Origin: Williamsia limnetica | Lineage (GTDB): Bacteria; Actinomycetota; Actinomycetes; Mycobacteriales; Mycobacteriaceae | DNA length: 64,000 nucleotides | Reading direction: 5' to 3' | NCBI RefSeq assembly: GCF_003217475.1 | Contig: NZ_QJSP01000008.1 | Location: forward strand, 247,462 to 311,461 | Made by a program: the position numbers and the translations under genes | Shown here: piece after piece, positions 38,178-47,548 of the stretch | How the letters are laid out: the number at the start of each line of letters is the position of its first letter | Position numbering within the stretch: the first letter of the stretch is position 1 | The notes under the pieces: generated by a model | Told to the model about the DNA's origin: nothing | The model's input: the letters and a program-made list of their open reading frames with translations, nothing else | Database searches by the model: none

Positions 38178-39134
38178 GTGACCCACTCTGCGCCGCAACC
38201 ACCCGTCTGCGTACTCGGTCTGGGACTGATCGGCGGTTCGCTGCTGCGGTCCCTGCACGACGGGGGACGACGGGTTTTCGGCTACAACCGCTCCGCAGAG
38301 ACGGTGTCCGCCGCCGGCGCCGACGGGTATGACGCCTCCACCGACCTGGTCGCGACCCTGTCCCGCGCTGCTCAGGAGTCGGCGCTGATCGTGCTCGCCA
38401 CGCCGGCGACGACGATCGACGCCATCCTCGACCAGATCGCGACGTATGCACCGAACTGCCCTCTCACCGACGTGGTGAGCGTGAAACAGCAGGTGGCGGA
38501 CCAGGTCTACGCCCATGGTCTGAGCGAGAACTTCGTCGGCGGACACCCCATGGCGGGCAGCGCAGAGTCCGGCTGGCAAGCCACGGACCCGGGCCTGTTC
38601 ACCGGCGCCGTCTGGGTGGTCGCGACCGACGACGGCGCCGATCCGCAGGTGTGGCGGGCCGTCGCACAACTCGCGCTCGACACCGGTGCACGGGTGATCC
38701 CGGCCGCGTCCGACGAACACGACCGCGCCGTCGCAGGCATCTCCCACCTGCCGCATCTGACCGCAGCCGTGACAGCAGTCGTCGGAGCAGGTGAGGGCGA
38801 ACTGGCGCTGCGCCTGGCGGCCGGATCCTTCCGGGACGGCACCAGGGTGGCCGGGACCGCCCCACACCTGCAGCAGGCGATGCTCGAGGCGAACTCCACC
38901 GCGTTGCTGGCCGCGCTCGGCGAGACCATCGACCGACTGACGTTCGCCCGCGATCAGCTACGCGACGCAGGCACGGTCGAGACGCTGGTCGCCGACGGAT
39001 TCCGGGCCCGAAAACACTACGAGAAGATCCACGCTGCGACCGACGAACCGGCGATCAGCGTGGAACCGGGCAGCACCGGTTGGGAGGCGGCATTCCGCAA
39101 CGCTGCCCGAACCGGCGCGGTCTGGACGGGCTGA
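38178..39134 (+). CDS. tyrA: Prephenate dehydrogenase
   Basis: A 318-residue NAD(P)-dependent enzyme of tyrosine synthesis that converts prephenate to 4-hydroxyphenylpyruvate. The Rossmann motif is VLGLGLIGGSLLRSL at residues 12-26. The substrate-site region GGHPMAGSAESGWQATDPGLF contains the conserved histidine (given as GGHPMAGSAESG). The start is a GTG at 38178. Divergent from the tadA pair, as in mycobacteria (Rv3752c-Rv3754). Confidence 0.93.
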   Translation: MTHSAPQPPVCVLGLGLIGGSLLRSLHDGGRRVFGYNRSAETVSAAGADGYDASTDLVATLSRAAQESALIVLATPATTIDAILDQIATYAPNCPLTDVVSVKQQVADQVYAHGLSENFVGGHPMAGSAESGWQATDPGLFTGAVWVVATDDGADPQVWRAVAQLALDTGARVIPAASDEHDRAVAGISHLPHLTAAVTAVVGAGEGELALRLAAGSFRDGTRVAGTAPHLQQAMLEANSTALLAALGETIDRLTFARDQLRDAGTVETLVADGFRARKHYEKIHAATDEPAISVEPGSTGWEAAFRNAARTGAVWTG

Positions 39135-39157
39135 GCATTCGGTGGGATCGGCCCGGC

Positions 39158-39784
39158 TCAGACCCGTTCGGCGAGCCCCGGGTAATTGACGACGAAACCG
39201 TTCTCGTCGACGGTGATGGTCGTCTGCGCGACCGGCGAGACGATGTCGAAGCCCGCCGCCGACGGTGTGTAGCTCAGCGTCGCCGGGGTGACCTCGCCTG
39301 ACGGGAGGTAGAGATAGGCCACGGGGACCTCTGCGGGGCCGGAACCGGGTTCACCGAGCCCGAGGCGCCGGATCGGCAGGGTGTTGAAGAACGGGCTCAG
39401 CGCGAGCTCGACGTCCTGGGCGCCGCCGAAATCGCTGCGTTCCACACCGCGGGCGCTCTGCACCAGCCAGGCGTCCTGGCCGTCGCGGGTGATGGAGATC
39501 TGCGTGTCCCCACCCGCTCGTACCAGATGCAGGGAGAGCCGCTTGGTGGCTCCTGCATCGTTGGTTATCAGGTCGTAGGAGGCGCTGAACGCCTCCTGCT
39601 TGTCGGTCGCGGCAGCGACGATCCGGCCATAGGCCTTGATCCGTTTGCCGGTCACGGTGACCCGCACCTGCTCGAGGCGTTCTTCACCGATGCCACGCCA
39701 GGTCAGCACCGTCTTGAAGCCACCACTCTCGGACGCCACGGGCTGGGGCGCTACGGGATCTTGGGACACGTCTGGGGAACTCAC
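39158..39784 (-). CDS. Putative glycolipid-binding protein
   Basis: A 208-residue protein matching the putative glycolipid-binding family (PF06475 type, as Rv3755c). It has no signal peptide. Visible motifs are TWRGIGEERLEQVRVTV near residue 28, SASYDLITNDAGATKRLSL, and FNTLPIRRLGL followed by VPVAYLYLPSGEV. The fold is probably a beta-barrel; its ligand is unproven. It lies between tyrA and the osmoprotectant transporter, the same position as in M. tuberculosis. Confidence 0.82.
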   Translation of the reverse strand: MSSPDVSQDPVAPQPVASESGGFKTVLTWRGIGEERLEQVRVTVTGKRIKAYGRIVAAATDKQEAFSASYDLITNDAGATKRLSLHLVRAGGDTQISITRDGQDAWLVQSARGVERSDFGGAQDVELALSPFFNTLPIRRLGLGEPGSGPAEVPVAYLYLPSGEVTPATLSYTPSAAGFDIVSPVAQTTITVDENGFVVNYPGLAERV

Positions 39785-39838
39785 CTCTTCAAGGTAGGCG
39801 ACTAGGCCACCTGTTACCGAACCAACCGGCGATATCGG

Positions 39839-40540
39839 CTAGGCAATCGCCAAATCGGGTACACGGCGCAGTCGGCCCGTCCCCGGAGCCGACGCCCAGG
39901 CCACCCCGGCGATGATGCTGTCGAGGACGAGCGCCAACAGTGTCACCAGAATCGAACCGGCGATCATCGGTGGGTAGTCGTAGGTGGCGAGCCCGTCGAA
40001 GATCGGCCTGCCGAGGCCGCCGAGTCCCACGTACGCGGCGATCGCAGCGGTGGCGACCACCTGCAGCGTCGCATTGCGCAGGCCTCCGAGGATCAAGGGC
40101 AGCGCGTTGGGGAACTCGACCTTCAACAGCACCTGCAGACTGTTCAGACCCATCGCCCGGGACGCATCCACCACCGATTTGTCGACGTTCGCCACTCCTG
40201 CATAGGTGCCGGCGAGCAACGGAGGCACCCCGAGGAGGACCAGCGCGATGATCGTTGGGGTCAGCCCGAGGCCCATCCACAGGGTGAACAGCAGCAGCAG
40301 ACCCAGGGTCGGCAGCGACCGCAGCATGTTGACCAAGCCGACCACGATCACCTCCCCTTTGCCGGTGTGACCGACGAACAGGCCGATCGGCACCGCGATC
40401 AGGGCGGCCAGCCCCACCGCGTAGAAGGTGTACTCCAGGTGCTGGGCGATTTCGATGAGCAGACCGTCGGTGTCCGCGGTGCCGGTCCAGTTGCTGGCAG
40501 TCGTGAGATAGCTGACCGTGTCGCTGAAGATGTTGCTCAT
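39839..40540 (-). CDS. proZ: Osmoprotectant ABC transporter permease
   Basis: A 233-residue permease with about six helices. The EAA-like loop is VDASRAMGLNSLQVLLKVEFP, typical of betaine/choline/proline importers. The ATG at 40540 overlaps the stop of the other permease gene (ATGA). Last gene of the minus-strand proXVWZ operon; synteny supports the name. Confidence 0.92.
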   Translation of the reverse strand: MSNIFSDTVSYLTTASNWTGTADTDGLLIEIAQHLEYTFYAVGLAALIAVPIGLFVGHTGKGEVIVVGLVNMLRSLPTLGLLLLFTLWMGLGLTPTIIALVLLGVPPLLAGTYAGVANVDKSVVDASRAMGLNSLQVLLKVEFPNALPLILGGLRNATLQVVATAAIAAYVGLGGLGRPIFDGLATYDYPPMIAGSILVTLLALVLDSIIAGVAWASAPGTGRLRRVPDLAIA

Positions 40541-41232
40541 GCCGGCGCCGCCTCTTTGCTCAGATTCATCCTGGCCCGCGACAAGCGACCGGGCCCCTTG
40601 CCGACCCGCGCCCACGGCGTGAGGAACCTGCCGAGGACAACGAGCAACAGGTCGATGATCAGCGCCAGCACCACCACCGCGATGATGCCCGCGACGATCT
40701 CGTTGGTGTAGTTGCGGCTGTAGCCTTCGGTGAACAGTCTGCCGAGACCACCGAACCCGATCACCGCGCCCACCGACACCATCGAGATGTTGGTGACCGC
40801 AACGACGCGCACGGTGGCGATCAGGACCGGGATCGCCAGCGGCAGTTCGATCTTCAGGACACGATGCCACGGCTTGTATCCGATGGCGGTTGCCGCGTCC
40901 ACGGCCAGAGGCGGCACCGCATCGAGAGCCTCGGGAACGGATCGGACGAGCAGGGCTGTGGAGTACAACGCCAGCGCGACCATCACGTTGACGTCGGACA
41001 GGATCCGGGTGTTGATCACCGATGGCAGCACGATGAAGAGCGCGATCGACGGGATCGTGAAGACGATGGAGCCGAGAACGATCGTGATCCTGCGGGCCGT
41101 CTGCGACCGATACACCAAGAGCCCGAGCGGAATCGCGATGATCAGCGACACCAGCAGGGGCACCATCGAGAGCTTGATGTGCTCGAGCGTCAGCTCCCAG
41201 ACCTTCGGGAAGTGGTTGAGCAGATAGTTCAC
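40537..41232 (-). CDS. proW: Osmoprotectant ABC transporter permease
   Basis: A 231-residue permease with about six helices and the EAA loop VDAATAIGYKPWHRVLKIELP. The GTG at 41232 overlaps the proV stop (GTGA). It forms the membrane pore with ProZ for uptake of compatible solutes. Confidence 0.92.
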   Translation of the reverse strand: MNYLLNHFPKVWELTLEHIKLSMVPLLVSLIIAIPLGLLVYRSQTARRITIVLGSIVFTIPSIALFIVLPSVINTRILSDVNVMVALALYSTALLVRSVPEALDAVPPLAVDAATAIGYKPWHRVLKIELPLAIPVLIATVRVVAVTNISMVSVGAVIGFGGLGRLFTEGYSRNYTNEIVAGIIAVVVLALIIDLLLVVLGRFLTPWARVGKGPGRLSRARMNLSKEAAPA

Positions 41233-42329
41233 GAGGCCGACTTCCGCTGCAGCTCGAGCGCGGCGAGCACATCCGCGGCCCGGACCCCGCCGCTGACCGT
41301 GCCGTTCCCGTCGACGACCACGCCGGTACCTGACGGCGACGACAACGCCGAGTCGAGGGCTTGACGCAACGTCCCGCCCTCGGTGAACAGTGAGCCGCCC
41401 GCAGAGCAGGACTCGTACAGCGACGCCCCACCGCTGTGTGCCGTCACCCCTTCGGCGTCCACCCAGCCGAACGGGTTGCCGTCGATGGTCACGAGCCGCC
41501 ACTCGTCGACACCCAGGATCTGCGAGTCGATCTCGGCCTCGCTGATCGGTGTCAGTGGCTCCAACTGGACGTCGGCACCCGAATTGAACTGCAGCTGACG
41601 GTAACCGCGGTCGCGACCGACAAACGACGACACGAACTCGTCCGCCGGAGCTGCGAGCAACCGGGCCGGGGTATCGAACTGTCGCAGCTTGCCACCGGCA
41701 CCGAAGATCGCGATGCGGTCGGCAAGCTTGACGGCCTCATCGATGTCGTGGGTGACGAAGACGATGGTCTTGCGCAACTCGCCCTGCAGTCGGAGCATCT
41801 CGTTCTGCAGGTCTTCGCGGACCACGGGATCCACAGCACTGAACGGCTCGTCCATGAGCAGGATCGCGGGGTCGGCGGCGAGCGCGCGGGCCACCCCGAC
41901 GCGCTGCTGCTGCCCACCCGAGAGCTGGCCCGGGTATCGGGTCGCGACAGCCCGGTCCAAGCCGACGCGCTCTAGCAGCTCGAGCGCGGCATGCCGCGCG
42001 GCCTTCCGCGATTGACCTTGCAGCACAGGAACTGTCGCAATATTGTCGACGATCCGCTGATGCGGCATCAAGCCTGCGCTCTGGATGACGTAGCCGATGC
42101 CGCGGCGCAGCGAGACGGCGTTGGACGACCCCACGTCTTTCCCGGCGACCCTGATCGTTCCGGACGTCGGCTCGATCATGCGATTGATCATCCGCATCGA
42201 CGTCGTCTTACCGCATCCCGACGGACCGACGAAGGCGGTGAAGCTGCCTTCCTCGATGTCGAGGGTCAGGTTGTCGACGGCCGTCGTGCCGTCGGGGTAG
42301 GTCTTGGTCACCGAATCAAAGGTGATCAT
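41229..42329 (-). CDS. proV: Osmoprotectant ABC transporter ATP-binding protein
   Basis: A 366-residue ATPase. The Walker A is GPSGCGKTT, the signature LSGGQQQRVGVARALA, the Walker B ILLMDEPFSAVD and the switch THD. The C-terminal ~120 residues resemble a degenerate CBS region, which often senses ionic strength in this family. I use ATG 42329 (MITFDSVTKTYPDG) with GGAAGGAA 8 bases upstream; a GTG at 42362 overlapping the proX stop is the alternative. Confidence 0.92.
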   Translation of the reverse strand: MITFDSVTKTYPDGTTAVDNLTLDIEEGSFTAFVGPSGCGKTTSMRMINRMIEPTSGTIRVAGKDVGSSNAVSLRRGIGYVIQSAGLMPHQRIVDNIATVPVLQGQSRKAARHAALELLERVGLDRAVATRYPGQLSGGQQQRVGVARALAADPAILLMDEPFSAVDPVVREDLQNEMLRLQGELRKTIVFVTHDIDEAVKLADRIAIFGAGGKLRQFDTPARLLAAPADEFVSSFVGRDRGYRQLQFNSGADVQLEPLTPISEAEIDSQILGVDEWRLVTIDGNPFGWVDAEGVTAHSGGASLYESCSAGGSLFTEGGTLRQALDSALSSPSGTGVVVDGNGTVSGGVRAADVLAALELQRKSAS

Positions 42330-42358
42330 GTGGTTGCTTCCTTCCGGGTGGGCCACTG

Positions 42359-43351
42359 TCACGACCCGAGCGCTTTGTTCAGATTCTGTGCTTCGACCCA
42401 GCGCTTCGCCGCGTCTTCGACCTCAAGCTTTTCCTTGCCCGACACCAATTCGTTCAGGTTCCGCAACTCCTCCACCGTGAGCTTCGACGACACCGCGTCG
42501 AGCACCGCCCGGAGTTTCGGTGAGTCCTTGGACTTCGCCAGGACGGGCACGATGTTGTTGGCCGGGAAGTTGTGCTTGGGATCGTCGAGCACCACCAGGT
42601 CCTCGGTGGTGATCGCCGGGGTCGTGGTGTAGATGTCCGCCGCCGTGACCCGACCGCTGGTGAGCTCGTTGATCGTGGCCTGGCCGCCACTGTCGTTGTT
42701 GGGCCGAAAATCGACCTTGAGTCCGTAGTTGCGTTCGAGTCCCGGAACCCCGACCTCACGCGTGGCGAACTCGCTGTTCGCCATGAAACTGACCTTCTCC
42801 GTTTGCGATACCCGGGCCAGGTCCTCGATCGACCTGAGATTCCACTTGTCCGCTGACTTCTGGGTCACGGTGACCGAATCGGAATTGGAGCCCGGGGCAG
42901 GGGTATAGGTCAGCAGGTCGTCGCCCTCCACCGAGGGCAGCGCCTGTTCGATGTCCTCCAGCGACGTCAAAGCCGAATACTCGGCGATCCGGTCCTCGGT
43001 GAGGCCCGGTGCGGTCGACGCGAGATACTGCATCAGGTTCCCGATGTAGTCGGGGACGAGGTCGATGTCGCCTGACCGCAGGGCGGGCAGATACCGCTCA
43101 CGGGTTCCGGAGTTGAGTTGGTTCTCCACGGTGAAACCGTTCGCCTCGAGCGCATCGATGTAGATCTGGCCGATGATCTGGCTCTCCAGGACTCCTCCCG
43201 AGCCGACGACGATGTGGTTCGGATCCGGATCGCGTGATCCGGCTCTGCTTAGCGGGTCGAAGCATCCGGCAACCAGGGCCGCGATGAGCAGGAGGATGGC
43301 GGGCAGCAGCGTCAAGCGGAGCCACGCATCCCTGCGGGTGAGCGTATGCAC
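42359..43351 (-). CDS. proX: Osmoprotectant-binding lipoprotein
   Basis: A 330-residue substrate-binding protein. The lipoprotein signal ends with the lipobox LVAGC at about residue 30. The mature protein has the OpuAC-type start HIVVGSGGVLESQIIGQIYIDALEANG (given as VGSGGVLESQIIGQIY) and DLVPDYIGNLMQYL. It should bind a quaternary amine such as glycine betaine outside the membrane. First gene of the operon. Confidence 0.92.
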   Translation of the reverse strand: MHTLTRRDAWLRLTLLPAILLLIAALVAGCFDPLSRAGSRDPDPNHIVVGSGGVLESQIIGQIYIDALEANGFTVENQLNSGTRERYLPALRSGDIDLVPDYIGNLMQYLASTAPGLTEDRIAEYSALTSLEDIEQALPSVEGDDLLTYTPAPGSNSDSVTVTQKSADKWNLRSIEDLARVSQTEKVSFMANSEFATREVGVPGLERNYGLKVDFRPNNDSGGQATINELTSGRVTAADIYTTTPAITTEDLVVLDDPKHNFPANNIVPVLAKSKDSPKLRAVLDAVSSKLTVEELRNLNELVSGKEKLEVEDAAKRWVEAQNLNKALGS

Positions 43352-43466
43352 CCAGTCAATAGAACACGACTGGGTGTGTTTTCGTCACTCCGTCCGGTAG
43401 TTTTCGCCCAGATTGCCTGGATTTTAATTAGGTCGCGCGGAAGGGTTTGGCTTCGGGAAGTTTCGG

Positions 43467-44216
43467 CTACCCCGTCTGGTCGAGAGTTGCCAGAAATACG
43501 TGTGTCCGATACGGCAAGACGATTGTTCCTTCGGGATCGGCGACCTCCGCCGCGAGTCGACGGACGTGTTCGAGGATGTCTGCGCGCTCGGATTCCGCGG
43601 CCGTGATGATCTGACTCCGCGAAACGACCATGGCCAGGAGCTGCTCGGTATCGAGTCGGCGATCCCAATCGAACGTCTCATGAACAGGCGCGCTGAACGG
43701 CAACTCGAGTGTCGGGCCACCGTTGGCGACGAATACCTCAGCCTCGCTCGCGGCGATGATCTCCGTCAGTCTGGCGACCCACGGCACGGTCTCGTCTCGG
43801 ATGTTCCAGATCAGACCCAGCGTGCCGCCGGGCCGCAGTACCCGGGCCGCCTCGGCGACGGCCGCGGCGGGTTCGACCCAGTGCCACGACTGGCCGAAGG
43901 TGAGGGCGTCGCACACTCCGTCCGCGAGTGGGATCTGCTCGGCGGTTCCGATCAGACCGTGCACGGACGGTAGTTGGGCGCTCAGTGTGTCGAGCATGTG
44001 GCCGTCCGGCTCGACTGCGTAGACCGTGCGTCCTGGGGCGAGGAGCGACGCCGTGAGTTTTCCTGTGCCCGCACCGATGTCGGCCACCACCATCGCGTCG
44101 GGTGCGACGAGCCGGGCAACAGCCTGCGACGGATAGTCCGGCCTGCCGGCACTGTAGGCGGCCGCCTGCGTACCGAACGAGGTCGCCCGTTGCTTCCGAG
44201 ACTCCGGGTCAGGCAC
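43467..44216 (-). CDS. Class I SAM-dependent methyltransferase
   Basis: A 249-residue methyltransferase. The SAM motif is VVADIGAGTGKLTASLL near residue 39, followed by VYAVEPDGHMLDTL and DALTFGQSWHWVEP with LRPGGTLGLIWNI. It matches the methyltransferase-11 type, whose substrates vary. It begins 3 bases after another methyltransferase gene on the same strand, so the two are co-transcribed; this one is not a close copy of that one. Confidence 0.9.
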   Translation of the reverse strand: MPDPESRKQRATSFGTQAAAYSAGRPDYPSQAVARLVAPDAMVVADIGAGTGKLTASLLAPGRTVYAVEPDGHMLDTLSAQLPSVHGLIGTAEQIPLADGVCDALTFGQSWHWVEPAAAVAEAARVLRPGGTLGLIWNIRDETVPWVARLTEIIAASEAEVFVANGGPTLELPFSAPVHETFDWDRRLDTEQLLAMVVSRSQIITAAESERADILEHVRRLAAEVADPEGTIVLPYRTHVFLATLDQTG

Positions 44217-44219
44217 TTC

Positions 44220-44993
44220 TCATCCCTTCCGAGTGGCCAGCACCACGACGTAGGGGACGGCGAACGAGACCGATCCGTCGGAAAGGGTCAGATCATCGAA
44301 TGCGGCGCGAAAACCGTTGACAACACGTTGCTTCCGGTCATCGTCCAGACTGCTCAGCATATTGACGTGCACCGGCGACTCAGTAGTCACGAATGCGATC
44401 GCCTCATCCAAAGACCCGAACTGCCAGGTGTACATGTGCTCTTCGATCTCGACCGCGGTGAAGTACTCGCCGAACGCGACGGGGTCCGGAGTCGCCCAGA
44501 CGTCCGGCGACGCAGCGCCGGCCGGAGGGGCACCCACGACCTCCGCGATCGGACGACGCAGCGGCTGGTCACCTGCCGGCGACCAGGCGCTGTAGGCGAA
44601 CGTCCCACCCGGCCGCAGCAGCCGGCCGATCTCAGGGAGCGCTACGACAGGATCGACGAAGATGATTCCCATACTGGAGACCACGGCGTCGGCACCGGCG
44701 TCCGGAAGTCCCGTGGCGCTCGCATCGGCCAGCAGCCATCGCACGTCGAGACCGGCACCGGCGGATTCGATGGCCGCCTGATCGAGTAGCTCCTGCGTGA
44801 AGTCGACCCCCGTGACCGCGGCACCCGCAGCCGCACACTGCAATGCCACAGCGCCGATACCGCACCCCAGGTCATACACGGTGGCACCGGCGAGATTCAC
44901 CCTGGTCTGCGCCGACGTCACCAATTGCGTTGCCACCGGCCTGATGTGGTCGGCCACGCTGCGGTACCGACCTTGCGCCCACACGTTGCTCAT
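44220..44993 (-). CDS. Class I SAM-dependent methyltransferase
   Basis: A 257-residue methyltransferase. The SAM motif is VYDLGCGIGAVALQCAAAG near residue 40, then VTGVDFTQELLDQA, DAVVSSMGIIFVDP and LLRPGGTFAYSAW. The substrate is unknown. It lies 9 bases after the MmpS-domain gene, in the same direction, and 3 bases before the next methyltransferase, suggesting a three-gene unit. Confidence 0.9.
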   Translation of the reverse strand: MSNVWAQGRYRSVADHIRPVATQLVTSAQTRVNLAGATVYDLGCGIGAVALQCAAAGAAVTGVDFTQELLDQAAIESAGAGLDVRWLLADASATGLPDAGADAVVSSMGIIFVDPVVALPEIGRLLRPGGTFAYSAWSPAGDQPLRRPIAEVVGAPPAGAASPDVWATPDPVAFGEYFTAVEIEEHMYTWQFGSLDEAIAFVTTESPVHVNMLSSLDDDRKQRVVNGFRAAFDDLTLSDGSVSFAVPYVVVLATRKG

Positions 44994-45002
44994 CTGCGGT
45001 AC

Positions 45003-45860
45003 TCAGGCCCCGATGTCGACGCAGATCGCGAGTGCCGATTTGTCGCTCGCAACGGTCTTACCGTCCACCTTGATGCTGCAGGACACGTCATCGCCATTGG
45101 CGGTGAATGCACTGAGCTGCAAGGGTGGTTCCAGATTGTCGAACGTCTTCGTCCACGGTGTACTCGGCGACGTTTCTGTTTTCTGTTCTCCGCCGGCATC
45201 ACTGTAGAGAATCATCGAGGCGTTACCTGTCACCTCGTAAACAACTGTGCCGCCCGAACTTCTGGTCGTCGTGGTCGTCGTCGTGGTGTCCTCGGTGCTG
45301 GTGCTGTCCGTGGTCGTTGTGGTGGCGCTCGACGTGGTCGAGTTGGCAGTCGGCGAATCGTCGTCACCGTCACTGTTCAACACCAGGGCAGCGGTGGCAC
45401 CGCCGGCCACCACGAGCAGGGCGATCACGACGGCGAAGATGATCAGCAAGGTCTTCTTGCTGCCACCGCCGTTCGGGCCCTGCGGAGGCTGACCGTACCC
45501 ACCGTCGTAGGGCGGACCACCATACGGCGGCTGCCCGCCATAGGGGGCATTCCCGTAGGGCTGCTCGCCATAGGGTTGCTGGCCGTACGCCTGCTGGCTG
45601 GGATCGGGTTGGCCGTACTGGGGTTGGCCGTATTGGGACTGGCCGTACTGGGGTTGGCCGTACTGGGGTTGGCCGTAGTCGGGCTGGTTGTAGTCGGGCT
45701 GGCCGCCTGCGGGCATCTGACTGGTACCGCTGGGGCCGTAGCCACCCTGATCAGGTGGCTGATTGCCGTAATACGGTTGTTGATCGCCGTAGTAGGGCTG
45801 CTGGCCCCCGTAATACGGCTGATCAGGATTGTTCGGATCGTTGCCGTATCCGGGTCCCAT
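45003..45860 (-). CDS. MmpS-domain membrane protein with Tyr/Gln-rich repeat tail
   Basis: A 285-residue protein in three parts. Residues 1-130 are low complexity, rich in Tyr, Gln, Gly and Pro with repeated YGQPQ units. One membrane helix follows ([25 protein letters not shown], given here as [16 protein letters not shown]), then a Ser/Thr-rich linker. The last ~85 residues ([20 protein letters not shown], then VSCSIKVDG) match the beta-sandwich of MmpS transport-accessory proteins. No MmpL gene is adjacent. GAGGAG lies 9 bases before the ATG at 45860. It may share a transcript with the two methyltransferases. Confidence 0.8.
   Translation of the reverse strand: MGPGYGNDPNNPDQPYYGGQQPYYGDQQPYYGNQPPDQGGYGPSGTSQMPAGGQPDYNQPDYGQPQYGQPQYGQSQYGQPQYGQPDPSQQAYGQQPYGEQPYGNAPYGGQPPYGGPPYDGGYGQPPQGPNGGGSKKTLLIIFAVVIALLVVAGGATAALVLNSDGDDDSPTANSTTSSATTTTTDSTSTEDTTTTTTTTRSSGGTVVYEVTGNASMILYSDAGGEQKTETSPSTPWTKTFDNLEPPLQLSAFTANGDDVSCSIKVDGKTVASDKSALAICVDIGA
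45609..45703 (-). repeat. 15-bp tandem repeat encoding YGQPQ units
   Basis: Six to seven imperfect 15-bp units (consensus on the plus strand TTGGCCGTACTGGGG) lie in frame and encode [23 protein letters not shown] sequence in the tail of the MmpS-domain protein. Synonymous differences between copies suggest older duplications under selection. Confidence 0.8.
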
Positions 45861-46074
45861 GGACACCACTCCTCGTCGTCGGCAGCGTTAGATGCTCACA
45901 CCCTACCGGCGACGTGACCGCGAATCGCCCTCACAACTGCGGCATGACTGTCGTTTGCGCAGCTCACCAACGGTGCACAGTTGGAGAACGCCAGTGCGCG
46001 TGGCCACTTCGGCGGTACCATCAAACCGCTCGAGCCTCGGCATTTCCCGTTAAACAAGCAGCGATGGAGTTCAT

Positions 46075-47457
46075 ATGTCAGACGTCGACAGGGGAATGAT
46101 CACCCCCGCCTACACCGGCCGTTTCGCGGTCTCCGGCATTCCAGCCCTTCAGATTCCGGACGACTCGATGGATCCGGAGGTGGCCTACCGCTTCATCCAC
46201 GACGAGTTGATGCTCGATGGGAACTCACGTCTGAACCTCGCCACCTTCGTCACCACGTGGATGGATCCCCAGGCCGAAAAGCTGATGGCCGAGACGTTCG
46301 ACAAGAACATGATCGACAAAGACGAGTACCCACTGACCGCCGCCATCGAAGAGCGGTGCGTCGCGATGGTGGCGGATCTGTTCCATGCCCCGGACCTCGA
46401 CCCGTCGGTGGCGTCGAGTGCGACCGGCACGTCGACCATCGGATCGTCGGAGGCCGTCATGCTCGGCGGCCTGGCGCTCAAGTGGCTCTGGAAGGCGAAG
46501 CGTTCAGGAGATGGTGGGACACCCACCGGCACTCCCAACCTGATCCTCGGTAGCAACGTGCAGGTGGTGTGGGAAAAGTTCTGCCGCTACTTCGAGGTCG
46601 AGCCGCGGTACCTCCCGATGGAGAAAGACCGCTACGTGATCACCCCCGAGCAGGTGCTCGATGCGGTCGACGAGAACACGATCGGCGTGGTGGTCATCGC
46701 AGGTACCACCTACACCGGTGAGCTCGAACCGGTGAAAGAGATCGCTGATGCTCTCGACAAGCTCGCCGCCGACGGAGGTGTCGACGTACCGATCCACGTC
46801 GACGCGGCCAGCGGAGGCTTCGTCCTGCCGTTCCTGCACCCAGACCTCGAATGGGACTTCCGGATCCCGCGAGTGGTCTCCATCAACGTGAGCGGTCACA
46901 AGTACGGCCTGACCTACCCCGGTGTCGGATTCGTCGTCTGGCGCGACAAGACCTGGCTCCCCGAAGACCTCGTGTTCCGCGTCAACTACCTCGGCGGCGA
47001 CATGCCCACCTTCACCCTCAACTTCTCCCGACCGGGCAACCAGGTGATCGGGCAGTACTACAACTTCCTGCGCCTGGGTCGGCAGGGTTACACCGACATC
47101 ATGAAATCGCTGTCCGACACTGCCCGCTGGTTCGCCGGACAGATCGAGGAAGAGGACGAGATCGAGATCGTCACGGACGGTTCGGCCATCCCGGTGGTCA
47201 CTTTCAAGCTGCACAGTGACTGCGAGTTCACCGCGTTCGATGTGTCGCACGGGTTGCGGGCCTATGGCTGGCAGGTCCCTGCGTACACGATGCCCGACAA
47301 CGTCTCCGACCTCGCGGTCTTGCGAGTTGTCGTCCGCGAGGGGTTCTCCCGCGACATGGCCCGCGTCCTGCACCAGCATCTCGTCGAGGTCATGAAGGAG
47401 CTGCGGCTCATCAAGTCCGACGGGCAGCTTCCTCAGAAGCAGCACTTCGCCCACTGA
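46075..47457 (+). CDS. gadB: Glutamate decarboxylase
   Basis: A 460-residue PLP enzyme converting glutamate to GABA and CO2 while consuming a proton. The PLP lysine is in INVSGHKYGLTYPG. HVDAASGGFVLPF, LNLATFVTTWMD and TGTSTIGSSEAVMLGGLA are family motifs. The N-terminus is soluble, as expected. GGAG lies 6 bases before the ATG. No GABA antiporter is adjacent, so the role may be the GABA shunt or acid tolerance. Confidence 0.94.
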   Translation: MSDVDRGMITPAYTGRFAVSGIPALQIPDDSMDPEVAYRFIHDELMLDGNSRLNLATFVTTWMDPQAEKLMAETFDKNMIDKDEYPLTAAIEERCVAMVADLFHAPDLDPSVASSATGTSTIGSSEAVMLGGLALKWLWKAKRSGDGGTPTGTPNLILGSNVQVVWEKFCRYFEVEPRYLPMEKDRYVITPEQVLDAVDENTIGVVVIAGTTYTGELEPVKEIADALDKLAADGGVDVPIHVDAASGGFVLPFLHPDLEWDFRIPRVVSINVSGHKYGLTYPGVGFVVWRDKTWLPEDLVFRVNYLGGDMPTFTLNFSRPGNQVIGQYYNFLRLGRQGYTDIMKSLSDTARWFAGQIEEEDEIEIVTDGSAIPVVTFKLHSDCEFTAFDVSHGLRAYGWQVPAYTMPDNVSDLAVLRVVVREGFSRDMARVLHQHLVEVMKELRLIKSDGQLPQKQHFAH

Positions 47458-47548
47458 CGTGGGGGTCTTCCGACCTTCGGTGGTCGGCCGAGAATTCGGG
47501 TAGTGCGCTACTCGCGGCAACGCAGCCTGGTTCGTCGACCATCGACAC

